Source: Clostridia bacterium (lineage in GTDB: Bacteria > Bacillota > Clostridia > Oscillospirales > Butyricicoccaceae). Taken from it: a stretch of DNA of 33,060 nucleotides. Under the pieces are notes generated by a model. The model was given only the letters and a program-made list of their open reading frames with translations. It did no database searches and was not told the DNA's origin. The translations under genes were made by a program, and so were the position numbers. This document shows positions 18,143 through 24,250 of this stretch, piece after piece (position 1 is the first letter of the stretch; each line of letters opens with the position of its first letter). Where the stretch lies: positions 1 through 33,060 of the forward strand of contig JAFQTO010000058.1 in the NCBI GenBank assembly GCA_017408985.1, given 5' to 3'.

Positions 18143-18670
18143 TCAGTATTTTTCAAAATGCACCTTGCCGCAGCCTATGTCGGGCAGGGGATACGGGTCG
18201 CGCTGCTGAGCGGGCACGCCCAAAGACAGTATTGCCTCAGCCGAGTAATTGGCGGGAAATCCCAGTACCCCGCGCAGAAAGTCGTCGCTCCTCTGTCCGT
18301 TTTGTGCCTCGCGGCAGCGCATCTGTATCCAGCAGGAGCCAAGCCCCAGAGAATGTGCGGCAAGATGCATATACGCCATAGTTATGGAGCAGTCCTCGCA
18401 CCATACGTCGGTCTTATCGGTGTCGGCAACGACGACTATAGCGCAGGCGGCCTCGGAGAGCATATTGGCGGCGCCCGTTCTTGCTTCGGTAAGCTTTTTA
18501 AGGGTTTCTTTGTCCTGCACGACGATAAACTCCCACGGTCTTACAGCTTTGCCCGACGGAGAGAGCAGACCTGCACTCAAAACAGCGTCTATGTCCTCCT
18601 GCCTGAGTTTTTCGTCGGTGTAGCGGCGTATACTGCGCCGTGTCTGCAGCAGCCTGATCAGCTCGTTCAT
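18143..18670 (-). CDS. nitroreductase family FMN oxidoreductase
   Basis: The 175-residue product has the nitroreductase start LLQTRRSIRRYTDEKL, the SGLLSPSGKAVRPWEFIVV strand-helix, the middle helix MAYMHLAAHSLGLGSCWIQ and the C-terminal LSLGVPAQ. The family binds FMN as a dimer and reduces nitro compounds, quinones or related substrates with NAD(P)H. The ATG at 18670 is chosen because AAGGAG lies 8 bp upstream. A perfect palindrome (18692-18713) immediately precedes the ribosome site and probably controls it. The gene follows a CapA-type gene on the same strand with a 60-bp gap and may be partly co-transcribed. The substrate cannot be predicted. Confidence 0.88.
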   Translation of the reverse strand: MNELIRLLQTRRSIRRYTDEKLRQEDIDAVLSAGLLSPSGKAVRPWEFIVVQDKETLKKLTEARTGAANMLSEAACAIVVVADTDKTDVWCEDCSITMAYMHLAAHSLGLGSCWIQMRCREAQNGQRSDDFLRGVLGFPANYSAEAILSLGVPAQQRDPYPLPDIGCGKVHFEKY

Positions 18671-18691
18671 GTCAATAACTCCTTCTGTATA

Positions 18692-18713
18692 TGTCAAGCT
18701 ATATAGCTTGACA
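18692..18713. promoter_or_regulatory. perfect 22-bp palindrome before the nitroreductase (operator candidate)
   Basis: Two 11-bp arms, 18692-18702 (TGTCAAGCTAT) and 18703-18713, are exact reverse complements with no spacer. No T-run follows on either side, so a terminator is unlikely. Its place just upstream of the ribosome site is typical of an operator bound by a dimeric repressor. No regulator gene is adjacent. Confidence 0.6.
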
Positions 18714-18730
18714 TTATTTGATATTACTGA

Positions 18731-19813
18731 TTATTTACAGTTTGTATGGTTGTAGGTCTTGTATATCTCGCGCAGTACGTCAGAGTGTGCCTCGCAGTCA
18801 AAATAGTGGGGGAACATCTGCTTGTCACTCTCACTTGCTTCCTTTGCAAACGCCTGTTCCATACATTTTCTATACCCTTCGCTGACACTTGCGCAGAACT
18901 CCTCCCAGCCTTTTTTCCACTGGCCGTTTTGAAGCTGCAGATTGCGCTTTTCGAACTCGCCCATTATCTTTTTCGCACGCTCACCTTTGGCTGTCTCGAT
19001 GCCCTTTTCCAGCATATTGAGGGGAACAAACTCTATCTTATGGCTGACAGTATCGTATTTTACTGCCAGACCGGACAGCCAGCACTCACGCTTGCTGGGG
19101 GTGACGAAGTGGAAGTTTCCCTGCCCGTAGAGTATGTGTCCGCCCTCGTATTCCTCGTAGCAGCCTATGCAATGGCTGTGCTGACAGAGTACCGCATCGG
19201 CACCGTTTTTTACCATAGCACGGCACAGCTTGCGCAGACGGGGAGAGGGATATGGGCAGTATTCCTTGCCGCCGTGGTATATGACGATAACGTGGTCGTT
19301 TTCCTTTTTTGCTCGTCGTATGTCTTCCGGTGTATCGTACTCGTCGTAGGGGCGTGCGCCCATTCTGTCGTCCAGCGCATAGGTGTATTCGTGTTCACAT
19401 ACGGCTATGATAGCAACCTTTTCACCGTTTTTGGTCAGAATGCAGTCGCGTCTTGAGTCCTCGTAGTTATTGCCAAAGCCGGTATACTCCATTCCGCAGT
19501 CTTTTATGGCTCGGATGGTGTCCTCAATACCCTGCACACCGTAGTCAAAGGTATGGTTATTGCTCAGATTGCAGTAATGAACACCAAGCGCCTTAAGCAC
19601 CTGCGCTGTCTCAACGGGTGCTTTTATGGCAGGACCTATTTTGGCAATAGCACCGTCGCTTTCGGTGAGGGCACATTCAAGATTGACTATGTTATAGTCG
19701 TTTTCCTCAAACAGCGTTTTGGTATCGGTAAAGAGGGTGTCAAGATCCTTTTCCTTAAACAGCGGGCTCGTAACACGGGTGGGGGATATATCGCCTGCAA
19801 AAAACAATCTCAT
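18731..19813 (-). CDS. CapA-type metallophosphatase (poly-gamma-glutamate family)
   Basis: The 360-residue protein carries the PGA_cap/CapA metallophosphatase signature: FAGDISP at the start, YNIVNLECALT, LSNNHTFDYG (about 83-92), YHGGKEY, ADAVLCQHSHC and LYGQGNF. In capsule systems CapA-like proteins assist poly-gamma-glutamate export, but most genomic copies have unknown substrates. There is no signal peptide or membrane anchor, so this copy appears cytoplasmic, and no capB/capC genes are near. GAGGTG precedes the ATG. It begins 18 bp after the double phosphatase gene, so both are one operon. Confidence 0.85.
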   Translation of the reverse strand: MRLFFAGDISPTRVTSPLFKEKDLDTLFTDTKTLFEENDYNIVNLECALTESDGAIAKIGPAIKAPVETAQVLKALGVHYCNLSNNHTFDYGVQGIEDTIRAIKDCGMEYTGFGNNYEDSRRDCILTKNGEKVAIIAVCEHEYTYALDDRMGARPYDEYDTPEDIRRAKKENDHVIVIYHGGKEYCPYPSPRLRKLCRAMVKNGADAVLCQHSHCIGCYEEYEGGHILYGQGNFHFVTPSKRECWLSGLAVKYDTVSHKIEFVPLNMLEKGIETAKGERAKKIMGEFEKRNLQLQNGQWKKGWEEFCASVSEGYRKCMEQAFAKEASESDKQMFPHYFDCEAHSDVLREIYKTYNHTNCK

Positions 19814-19831
19814 ATATTACACCTCTTGCTT

Positions 19832-21013
19832 TCAGCCTTTTATACGGTACATATAATTCCAGCAGATAAGTCTCCAGTCACGTCCGTCAAAACGGAATAT
19901 ATGTATACCGCAGTTTGTCGATTCCAGGACCGTGCGGTCGTAATCGCCCTTGACGGCTATCTCCAGCATAGTGTTTATGGTGCCGTTGTGTGCAATAGCT
20001 ATGCTGATCTTGTGGTCACTTTGCTCAACGAGACGGAGAAATCTCTCGATGCGCTTTTTCATCTGCGGTGCGCTCTCACCGTTATGATCACGGTAGTCAC
20101 GGCGTATCATAAACTCCTCACCGTACTTTTTGGCAGCCTCGCTGATACTCGTGCCCACCAGATCGCCCTCGTCTATCTCGCGCACAAGCGGGGTGATCTC
20201 AGGCTCATATTCGGGCAGGGCGATCTTTTGGGTTGTGACGGCACGGCTTAAATCGCTGCAGTATACCTTGTCGTATCGGTGAAGCGCCAGCGTAGTGCGT
20301 ATGCTCTCCGCCTCGCTGATACCCCGCGGTGTAAGCGGATAATCAAACTGCCCGCCGAATACGCCCTTGATGTTGGCTTCGCTCTGTCCGTGCCTGACCA
20401 TAAACAGTACCTTTTCATCAGGCTTGATACTGCCTTCATCAAACGGCTTCATATAATCCCAGCACAAAAGCCTCCATTTGCCATCGGAATATTCAAAAAC
20501 GTTTATGGCGCGGTTGTGAGAGAATACCGAGTTGTAGTCGTACTCACACCCGAAAATCAGTCTGAGCATACAGCACATCACACCGTTGTGGGCAAAAGCT
20601 ATTACGTTGTCGCAGGGGTCATGCTCGAGCATAGTCAGAAACTTCTTAAGACGCGCACAAACGTCCTCGGTACATTCACCGCCGAACCGTCTGTAGTCAC
20701 GGTCTGCGCGAAAACCGCTGCCGTATTCGCGGTTGGTGTCCTCGAACTTCCTGCCCGCAATATGCCCTACGTCATATTCACGCAGCAGGGGAGTCTGCAC
20801 GGCAACGGCATTGGGCAAAGCATATTTTTGGGTATCGACAGCACGGCTGAGATCGCTGGAAAAAACTTTGTCAAACTTTATATCGGCAAGTATCGGCGCA
20901 ATATTCTCGGCCTCACTGATGCCCTGAGCGGTAAGCTTAACGTCCAGCTGACCGGCGTGAGTCATGGTGAAATTAGCCTCACTCTGTCCATGCCTGACGA
21001 GAAACAGTCTCAT
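19832..21013 (-). CDS. double-domain histidine phosphatase (phosphoglycerate mutase-like)
   Basis: This 393-residue protein contains two complete histidine-phosphatase domains in tandem. Domain 1 (1-190) has RHGQSEAN with His8, the SDLSRAVDTQK helix, LREYDVG and AHNG with His142. Domain 2 (200-393) repeats each motif: RHGQSEAN with His208, SDLSRAVTTQK, VREIDEG and AHNG with His342. Each half even ends in a similar WRLLCWDYM/WRLICWNYM. Both halves keep the phosphoenzyme histidine, so both may be active. The layout implies an internal duplication. The family also includes CobC and other small-molecule phosphatases, so the substrate is open. It heads the operon with the CapA-type gene. Confidence 0.9.
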   Translation of the reverse strand: MRLFLVRHGQSEANFTMTHAGQLDVKLTAQGISEAENIAPILADIKFDKVFSSDLSRAVDTQKYALPNAVAVQTPLLREYDVGHIAGRKFEDTNREYGSGFRADRDYRRFGGECTEDVCARLKKFLTMLEHDPCDNVIAFAHNGVMCCMLRLIFGCEYDYNSVFSHNRAINVFEYSDGKWRLLCWDYMKPFDEGSIKPDEKVLFMVRHGQSEANIKGVFGGQFDYPLTPRGISEAESIRTTLALHRYDKVYCSDLSRAVTTQKIALPEYEPEITPLVREIDEGDLVGTSISEAAKKYGEEFMIRRDYRDHNGESAPQMKKRIERFLRLVEQSDHKISIAIAHNGTINTMLEIAVKGDYDRTVLESTNCGIHIFRFDGRDWRLICWNYMYRIKG

Positions 21014-21038
21014 ATAAACACCTCGATTTCATATGTTG

Positions 21039-21044
21039 ATTATA
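21039..21044 (-). promoter_or_regulatory. -10 box upstream of the double phosphatase
   Basis: A consensus TATAAT on the minus strand lies about 26 bp upstream of the ATG. No good -35 hexamer is seen at 16-18 bp, only a T-rich stretch. Confidence 0.45.
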
Positions 21045-21117
21045 ACCCATAAAAAACAAAAAATCGATATCCTTTTTTGAAGAATACCGATTTTACTGTG
21101 ATTGTATGCAAAATATT

Positions 21118-21206
21118 GTATATCATCAAGGCGTAGGGGAGTGGAGCTTGAGGCGGATGATATGCACCCTTTGCGTGGTTATATACGCCTGTTTGCGATG
21201 ATATAC
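21118..21206. repeat. intergenic repeat built from GATGATATRC modules
   Basis: The 335-bp gap 21014-21348 has no gene. It holds three copies of a 10-base module: GTATATCATC at 21118-21127 (inverted), GATGATATGC at 21156-21165 and GATGATATAC at 21197-21206, separated by G-rich linkers. From memory, similar modules occur as dispersed intergenic repeats in gut Clostridia. Confidence 0.5.
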
Positions 21207-21224
21207 CAAGCCTGCGGTTTGAAA

Positions 21225-21258
21225 AAATAAAGACACACCGATTGGTGTGTCTTTATTT
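21225..21258. terminator. strong hairpin terminator at the cassette edge
   Basis: Perfect 15-bp arms at 21225-21239 and 21244-21258 enclose a 4-base loop, with an A-run before and a T-rich arm after. It can end the minus-strand cassette transcript and any plus-strand read-through. Confidence 0.85.
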
Positions 21259-21266
21259 CTGTTTAT

Positions 21267-21288
21267 GGGCTACAAAAAAGATATTTTT
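21267..21288 (+). repeat. left copy of 22-bp perfect inverted repeat
   Basis: This 22-base sequence, beginning GGGCTACAAAAAAG, is the exact reverse complement of 23473-23494. The two copies enclose the four-gene cassette. A shorter match, AACTCTCAC at 21311-21319 and its complement at 23449-23457, lies just inside each copy. Confidence 0.85.
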
Positions 21289-21348
21289 GCCGTTTTTGCG
21301 TATGAATTCAAACTCTCACATAAATACTGTTGGCCAATTGGAAGTTGG

Positions 21349-21726
21349 TTAACTGTTATCATGTGATATTGAAACTTCCTTGTCTTTCATTTCAGAAGCT
21401 CTCAAAACAACAACTACCTCAACACTGTTCCACGAAATAGAGGCAATATTATTTTCGCTCGCATTCGTACCGTCATCGTTAAGTTGTGTAGATACACGAT
21501 CAATAATTTTACCATTATTGTTTTTAAGGGTTAGACGCACATCTGTTGGACCAAATGGCCATGCTGGGTCACCCATTTGCTCAAAAACGAGTGAATATTC
21601 TCCGTCGGGACTGTGGTAAGCTGCGATTTCATTTGGAAGCATATAATTAAGTGCACCGCTCCAAAGAGCACCAATCAAAAGGAATGTGCCAACTATTAAT
21701 GCGAGAATAATCAACAATACTATCAA
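21349..21726 (-). CDS. small membrane-anchored protein of unknown function
   Basis: The frame encodes one N-terminal membrane helix (IVLLIILALIVGTFLLIGAL) and an outside-facing domain of about 95 residues with strands such as GEYSLVFEQMG and VRLTLKNNNGKII. No family is recognised. The start is uncertain. The only in-frame start-like codon is a TTG at 21726, which falls inside the hydrophobic stretch. The frame stays open further upstream (reading KTKDLGKTEKTILI), and a strong GAGGGGG site at 21763-21769 has no start codon at a suitable distance. The true start may have been lost or shifted. It is the last gene of the inverted-repeat cassette. Confidence 0.5.
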   Translation of the reverse strand: MIVLLIILALIVGTFLLIGALWSGALNYMLPNEIAAYHSPDGEYSLVFEQMGDPAWPFGPTDVRLTLKNNNGKIIDRVSTQLNDDGTNASENNIASISWNSVEVVVVLRASEMKDKEVSISHDNS

Positions 21727-21806
21727 TATGGTTTTTTCTGTTTTGCCAAGATCTTTTGTTTTCCCCCTCGAAGCTCAATTTATTGGGCGATATGCTTTTT
21801 AGGCTA

Positions 21807-22481
21807 TCACCAAATCGAATAGTAAAATGTAATACGCCCCATTGCTTCGTCGATCAAAACATAACACATCTCGCCATGGTTGAAGCCACCGTCCCAATCA
21901 AGCAGATACCGTGTTGCCTCAACGCCGTAAAAAGACCAGTTGTTTTCTGAATGCCATTCGCGATTGGAACCGATCCACTCAGCTTCCTTTTGGAGAAGAG
22001 TCGTCCACTCTGTTAATTTCTCATTTGTCGTAGTATAGGACAGTTCAAACACCTCTCCGCCTTGTAAAAATTGAGGGGTGTAAGTGAATACAATGTCCGT
22101 GGCATCGGCAGGGATGGCTTCAGGGAAAATTTTCTCTACCACATCTTTTTCATCGATCTGTGCGTAAGCTCGGCTATAATACTGAATGTCGGTAGTTATA
22201 GTCGTCGCTGTCCATATGACAAGAAGGAACACATAGAATACCGAAGCCAGTAAAAGAACAATGGACAGAATCGTTGTCCAGATAGTCGTTGCAGAAACAC
22301 CCAGCTTGCCCTTTATCGCAAAGAAGGCAACAAAGCCAAGGATCAATGCCGGCAAGATGAGAATTAACATTCGTCCCCAAAGGGGCTGTACTACCCCTGC
22401 GAACATAATGACAACTGCTATAAAACAGAGTAATGCACAGGTGCTCATTATGACTGGATAGCGTGCGTATTTGCGCTTCAT
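21807..22481 (-). CDS. membrane protein of unknown function
   Basis: The 224-residue protein has about three hydrophobic segments in the first 100 residues (CALLCFIAVVIMFAGVV, MLILILPALILGFVAFFAI, TILSIVLLLASVFYVFLLVIW). A polar C-terminal domain of about 120 residues follows, with WHSENNWSFYGVEATRYLLDWDGG and ending ITFYYSIW. No family is recognised. Its ATG comes one base after the stop of the HTH gene, with AAGGAG inside that gene's end, so the two are tightly coupled. Its co-transcription with a DUF2975/HTH pair suggests a membrane-linked regulatory or stress module (inference). Confidence 0.65.
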   Translation of the reverse strand: MKRKYARYPVIMSTCALLCFIAVVIMFAGVVQPLWGRMLILILPALILGFVAFFAIKGKLGVSATTIWTTILSIVLLLASVFYVFLLVIWTATTITTDIQYYSRAYAQIDEKDVVEKIFPEAIPADATDIVFTYTPQFLQGGEVFELSYTTTNEKLTEWTTLLQKEAEWIGSNREWHSENNWSFYGVEATRYLLDWDGGFNHGEMCYVLIDEAMGRITFYYSIW

Positions 22482-22482
22482 A

Positions 22483-22698
22483 TTATTGCTCCTTCCTGTA
22501 CTCTAAGATGTCTCCAGGTTGGCAATCCAAGGCTTCGCAAAGCTTTATCAGTGTCGAGATTTTCAAGGCTTTTGCTTTTCCGTTCTTCAGTACAGAAACA
22601 TTTGCAATTGTGATACCCACTTTTTCTGCTAACTCTGTAACGCTCATTTTTCTTTTTGCGAGCATTACATCAATATTGAAAATAATTTCTCCGTCCAT
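22483..22698 (-). CDS. Cro/CI-family HTH regulator (YozG type)
   Basis: This 71-residue protein is almost entirely one helix-turn-helix domain: MLAKRKMSVTELAEKVGITIANVSVLKNGKAKALKISTLIKLCEALDCQPGDIL. This is the compact form usually found beside DUF2975 membrane proteins, as it is here, 11 bp after that gene. It probably autoregulates the cassette, perhaps through the palindrome at 23252-23276. Confidence 0.88.
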   Translation of the reverse strand: MDGEIIFNIDVMLAKRKMSVTELAEKVGITIANVSVLKNGKAKALKISTLIKLCEALDCQPGDILEYRKEQ

Positions 22699-22709
22699 CG
22701 CAAATCTCC

Positions 22710-23189
22710 TTATATGGTCAAATCACTTTGCTCTTGCAGTACAGCCGCCTTTTTTACCAGATGGGATAATGCGGCAGAAGCCACAGCGACTGCAACACCC
22801 ACAAAGACGATTACAAGCGAAGCGAGAACTACACCCGGATGGCTCATATTCAAGAAGAGTAACACAATATTACCAATGAAAAAGAATGCAGCATCCAAAG
22901 CTGATGAAATGGAGATGGCTTTTAATAGAGATGCATTCTGATCCGTAAAGGACCGATCGTTACCAATATTGGTCGCAATCTTCCATGCATAGCCAAGTAC
23001 AGTGAAACAAGGAATACCGGAAACCCAAATAAAAAGAAGCCAGGGCCAAAACCGGTTGGAGAATTCCGGATACTGCGAGCGTAAGCTCATACCGTACATA
23101 GGGACAACCAAGGCATACACAACCAATCCGCAAAGCGCGATTCCGATTAAAATTACTTTTAACCAGTTTGAAAAAAACTTCTGCTCCAT
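22710..23189 (-). CDS. DUF2975 family membrane protein
   Basis: The 159-residue product has four membrane segments: VILIGIALCGLVVYALVV, FWPWLLFIWVSGIPCFTVLGYAW, ISISSALDAAFFFIGNIVLLFLN and VVLASLVIVFVGVAVAVASAAL. The layout, and pairing with a YozG-type HTH regulator, match DUF2975. Its biochemical role is not known. A strong AGGAGGT precedes the ATG, and an excellent promoter lies 31 bp beyond the start. It is the first gene of the cassette. Confidence 0.85.
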   Translation of the reverse strand: MEQKFFSNWLKVILIGIALCGLVVYALVVPMYGMSLRSQYPEFSNRFWPWLLFIWVSGIPCFTVLGYAWKIATNIGNDRSFTDQNASLLKAISISSALDAAFFFIGNIVLLFLNMSHPGVVLASLVIVFVGVAVAVASAALSHLVKKAAVLQEQSDLTI

Positions 23190-23219
23190 ACGAATAAACC
23201 TCCTGTATCTATTGCGTTC

Positions 23220-23248
23220 AGTATATCACCTTTTTAAAAGAATGTCAA
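23220..23248 (-). promoter_or_regulatory. strong sigma-A promoter of the cassette operon
   Basis: On the minus strand consensus TTGACA (23243-23248) and TATACT (23220-23225) lie exactly 17 bp apart. The whole four-gene cassette can be read from here. Confidence 0.88.
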
Positions 23249-23251
23249 TAA

Positions 23252-23276
23252 TTATTTATCGCATTGCGATAAATAA
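23252..23276. promoter_or_regulatory. 25-bp palindrome next to the cassette promoter
   Basis: Perfect 12-bp arms 23252-23263 and 23265-23276 (core TTATCGCA) flank one central base. The site begins 4 bp upstream of the -35 box, so a bound regulator could activate or block RNA polymerase. The cassette's own HTH protein is the obvious candidate. Confidence 0.6.
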
Positions 23277-23364
23277 AAATCGCGTAACAATATATTATAC
23301 AAGATGAACCATTTAACTGCTATCTCCTAATAGACCTTATGTGTTCCCCAGCAGACATGAAAAG

Positions 23365-23392
23365 ACCCTGCTATTTTTGAGAATAGCAGGGT
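23365..23392. terminator. hairpin inside the cassette right end
   Basis: Perfect 11-bp arms at 23365-23375 and 23382-23392 enclose a 6-base loop. No long T-run follows on either strand, so terminator function is likely but unproven. A 13-codon frame after it (23418-23459) is too short to call. Confidence 0.5.
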
Positions 23393-23472
23393 TGCATTCA
23401 ATATAGGAGTTGAAAATATGAAAACATACACGCAAGAAAAAGCAATTGGTGAGAGTTAAAGTCTTGCTTGAG

Positions 23473-23494
23473 AAAAATATCTTTTTTGTAGCCC
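23473..23494 (-). repeat. right copy of 22-bp perfect inverted repeat
   Basis: This is the exact reverse complement of 21267-21288. It abuts, with a 5-base gap, the CCA-ending hairpin element at 23500-23604. No transposase or integrase gene lies between the two repeat copies. Confidence 0.85.
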
Positions 23495-23499
23495 TTTGA

Positions 23500-23604
23500 T
23501 GGCGGAAGCGGTGGGATTCGACTCTCGCCTGCGGGCTCGGTCAGGAACGGCTCTGACCGTCCATCGGACGGTCATTCACTACCGTTCCCTTCGAATCCCA
23601 CACC
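23500..23604 (-). other. tRNA-like nested hairpin element ending in CCA
   Basis: On the minus strand the element ends like a tRNA: a TCGAATC T-loop-like segment, then CCACCGCTTCCGCCA. However, no matching acceptor 5' strand or anticodon arm is present. Instead it folds as nested stems: 11 bp (23511-23521 with 23591-23601), 7 bp (23544-23550 with 23582-23588) and 9 bp (23554-23562 with 23566-23574, 3-base loop). It lies directly downstream of the tRNA-Leu terminator. It may be a tRNA-derived mobile repeat or an attachment site (inference). Confidence 0.6.
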
Positions 23605-23619
23605 AATCACAAGCAACGA

Positions 23620-23647
23620 AAAAGACCGATCAAAAGATCGGTCTTTT
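23620..23647 (-). terminator. terminator of the tRNA operon
   Basis: Perfect 12-bp arms 23620-23631 and 23636-23647 flank an AAAA loop. On the minus strand the right end runs into TTTTT. It begins 4 bp after the CCA end of tRNA-Leu. Confidence 0.9.
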
Positions 23648-23651
23648 CCGT

Positions 23652-23734
23652 TGGTGCGGCCGACGAGACTTGAACTCGTACGGTTGCCCACACGCCCCTC
23701 AAACGTGCGCGTCTGCCAGTTCCGCCACGGCCGC
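23652..23734 (-). tRNA. tRNA-Leu (anticodon GAG)
   Basis: The minus strand gives a class II tRNA with acceptor stem GCGGCCG/CGGCCGC, discriminator A and encoded CCA. The anticodon stem CACGT/GCGTG encloses the loop TTGAGGG (anticodon GAG), followed by a variable arm and the T-loop GTTCAAGTC. It is 83 bases long with CCA and follows tRNA-Ala after 3 bp. Confidence 0.93.
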
Positions 23735-23737
23735 ATT

Positions 23738-23813
<76 letters not shown>

Positions 23814-23844
23814 ATACTGTGCAGCAGTCCGTAACAGCTTTATT

Positions 23845-23873
23845 AGAATAACATACTAACTCTCGTTTGTCAA
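23845..23873 (-). promoter_or_regulatory. promoter of the tRNA-Ala/tRNA-Leu operon
   Basis: TTGACA (23868-23873) and TATTCT (23845-23850) on the minus strand lie 17 bp apart, about 32 bp upstream of tRNA-Ala. Confidence 0.85.
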
Positions 23874-23923
23874 TACAAAAAATTAAAATTTCTTCTGTTT
23901 TTTTGGTGCCTTTTCGATTCTTG

Positions 23924-23952
23924 TTGACTTTCCGGTTTATGTATGATATTTT
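23924..23952 (+). promoter_or_regulatory. promoter of the proS T-box leader
   Basis: TTGACT (23924-23929) and TATTTT (23947-23952) lie 17 bp apart. Transcription would begin near 23960, just before the T-box leader. Confidence 0.7.
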
Positions 23953-23970
23953 ATATACAATTGAATCAAA

Positions 23971-24218
23971 GGCGTTGACGAGAAATATTAAGCATTATTA
24001 CAGCTTCAGAGAGAAGGCGCTTGGTGCGAGCCTTTGCTGCAGTGTGCCCAACCCGTCTCAGAGCCGCGCACGAAAAGGCGCAGAGCCGTTAAGTGCTGCC
24101 GGGACCTCCCGTTACAGAGGCAGGGGAGATATTCCCCGCAAGTGCGGTGTATAACCGAATTTAGGTGGTACCGCGGACATTGTTTTGTTCGCCCTAAGCT
24201 TTAGCTTGGGGCGTTTTT
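23971..24218 (+). promoter_or_regulatory. T-box riboswitch controlling proS
   Basis: The leader has the stem I apical signature AGAGAGAAGGCGC-TTGGTGCGAGCC (24008-24032) and the T-box sequence AGGTGGTACCGCGG at 24163-24176. A terminator hairpin (24190-24213) with a T-run follows. Uncharged tRNA-Pro would pair with the specifier codon and the T-box bulge to favour the antiterminator. The best specifier is CCC at 24047-24049, a proline codon placed on the 3' side of stem I; this placement is inferred by comparison with known leaders. The gene downstream is prolyl-tRNA synthetase, which fits. Confidence 0.93.
24190..24218 (+). terminator. T-box regulated terminator hairpin
   Basis: Arms 24190-24200 and 24203-24213 pair over 11 bp (one T-G) with a 2-base loop, followed by TTTTT. 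It competes with the antiterminator formed by the T-box sequence upstream. Confidence 0.9.
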
Positions 24219-24250
24219 TATTTTTTGATCAATATACGGAGGTAATATAT

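Noticed and set aside
18130-18153. TGATC-GATCA hairpin with a following T-run as a spoVM terminator
   Set aside because: The stem is only 5 bp and overlaps the coding end; it is too weak to call.
21118-21206. CRISPR-like array
   Set aside because: The modules are only 10 bases long, in mixed orientation, with unequal linkers and no cas genes.
23418-23459. A 13-codon frame (MKTYTQEKAIGES) behind an AGGAG site
   Set aside because: Too short and not matched to any known peptide; it may be the remnant of a gene start or a leader, but there is nothing to support either.
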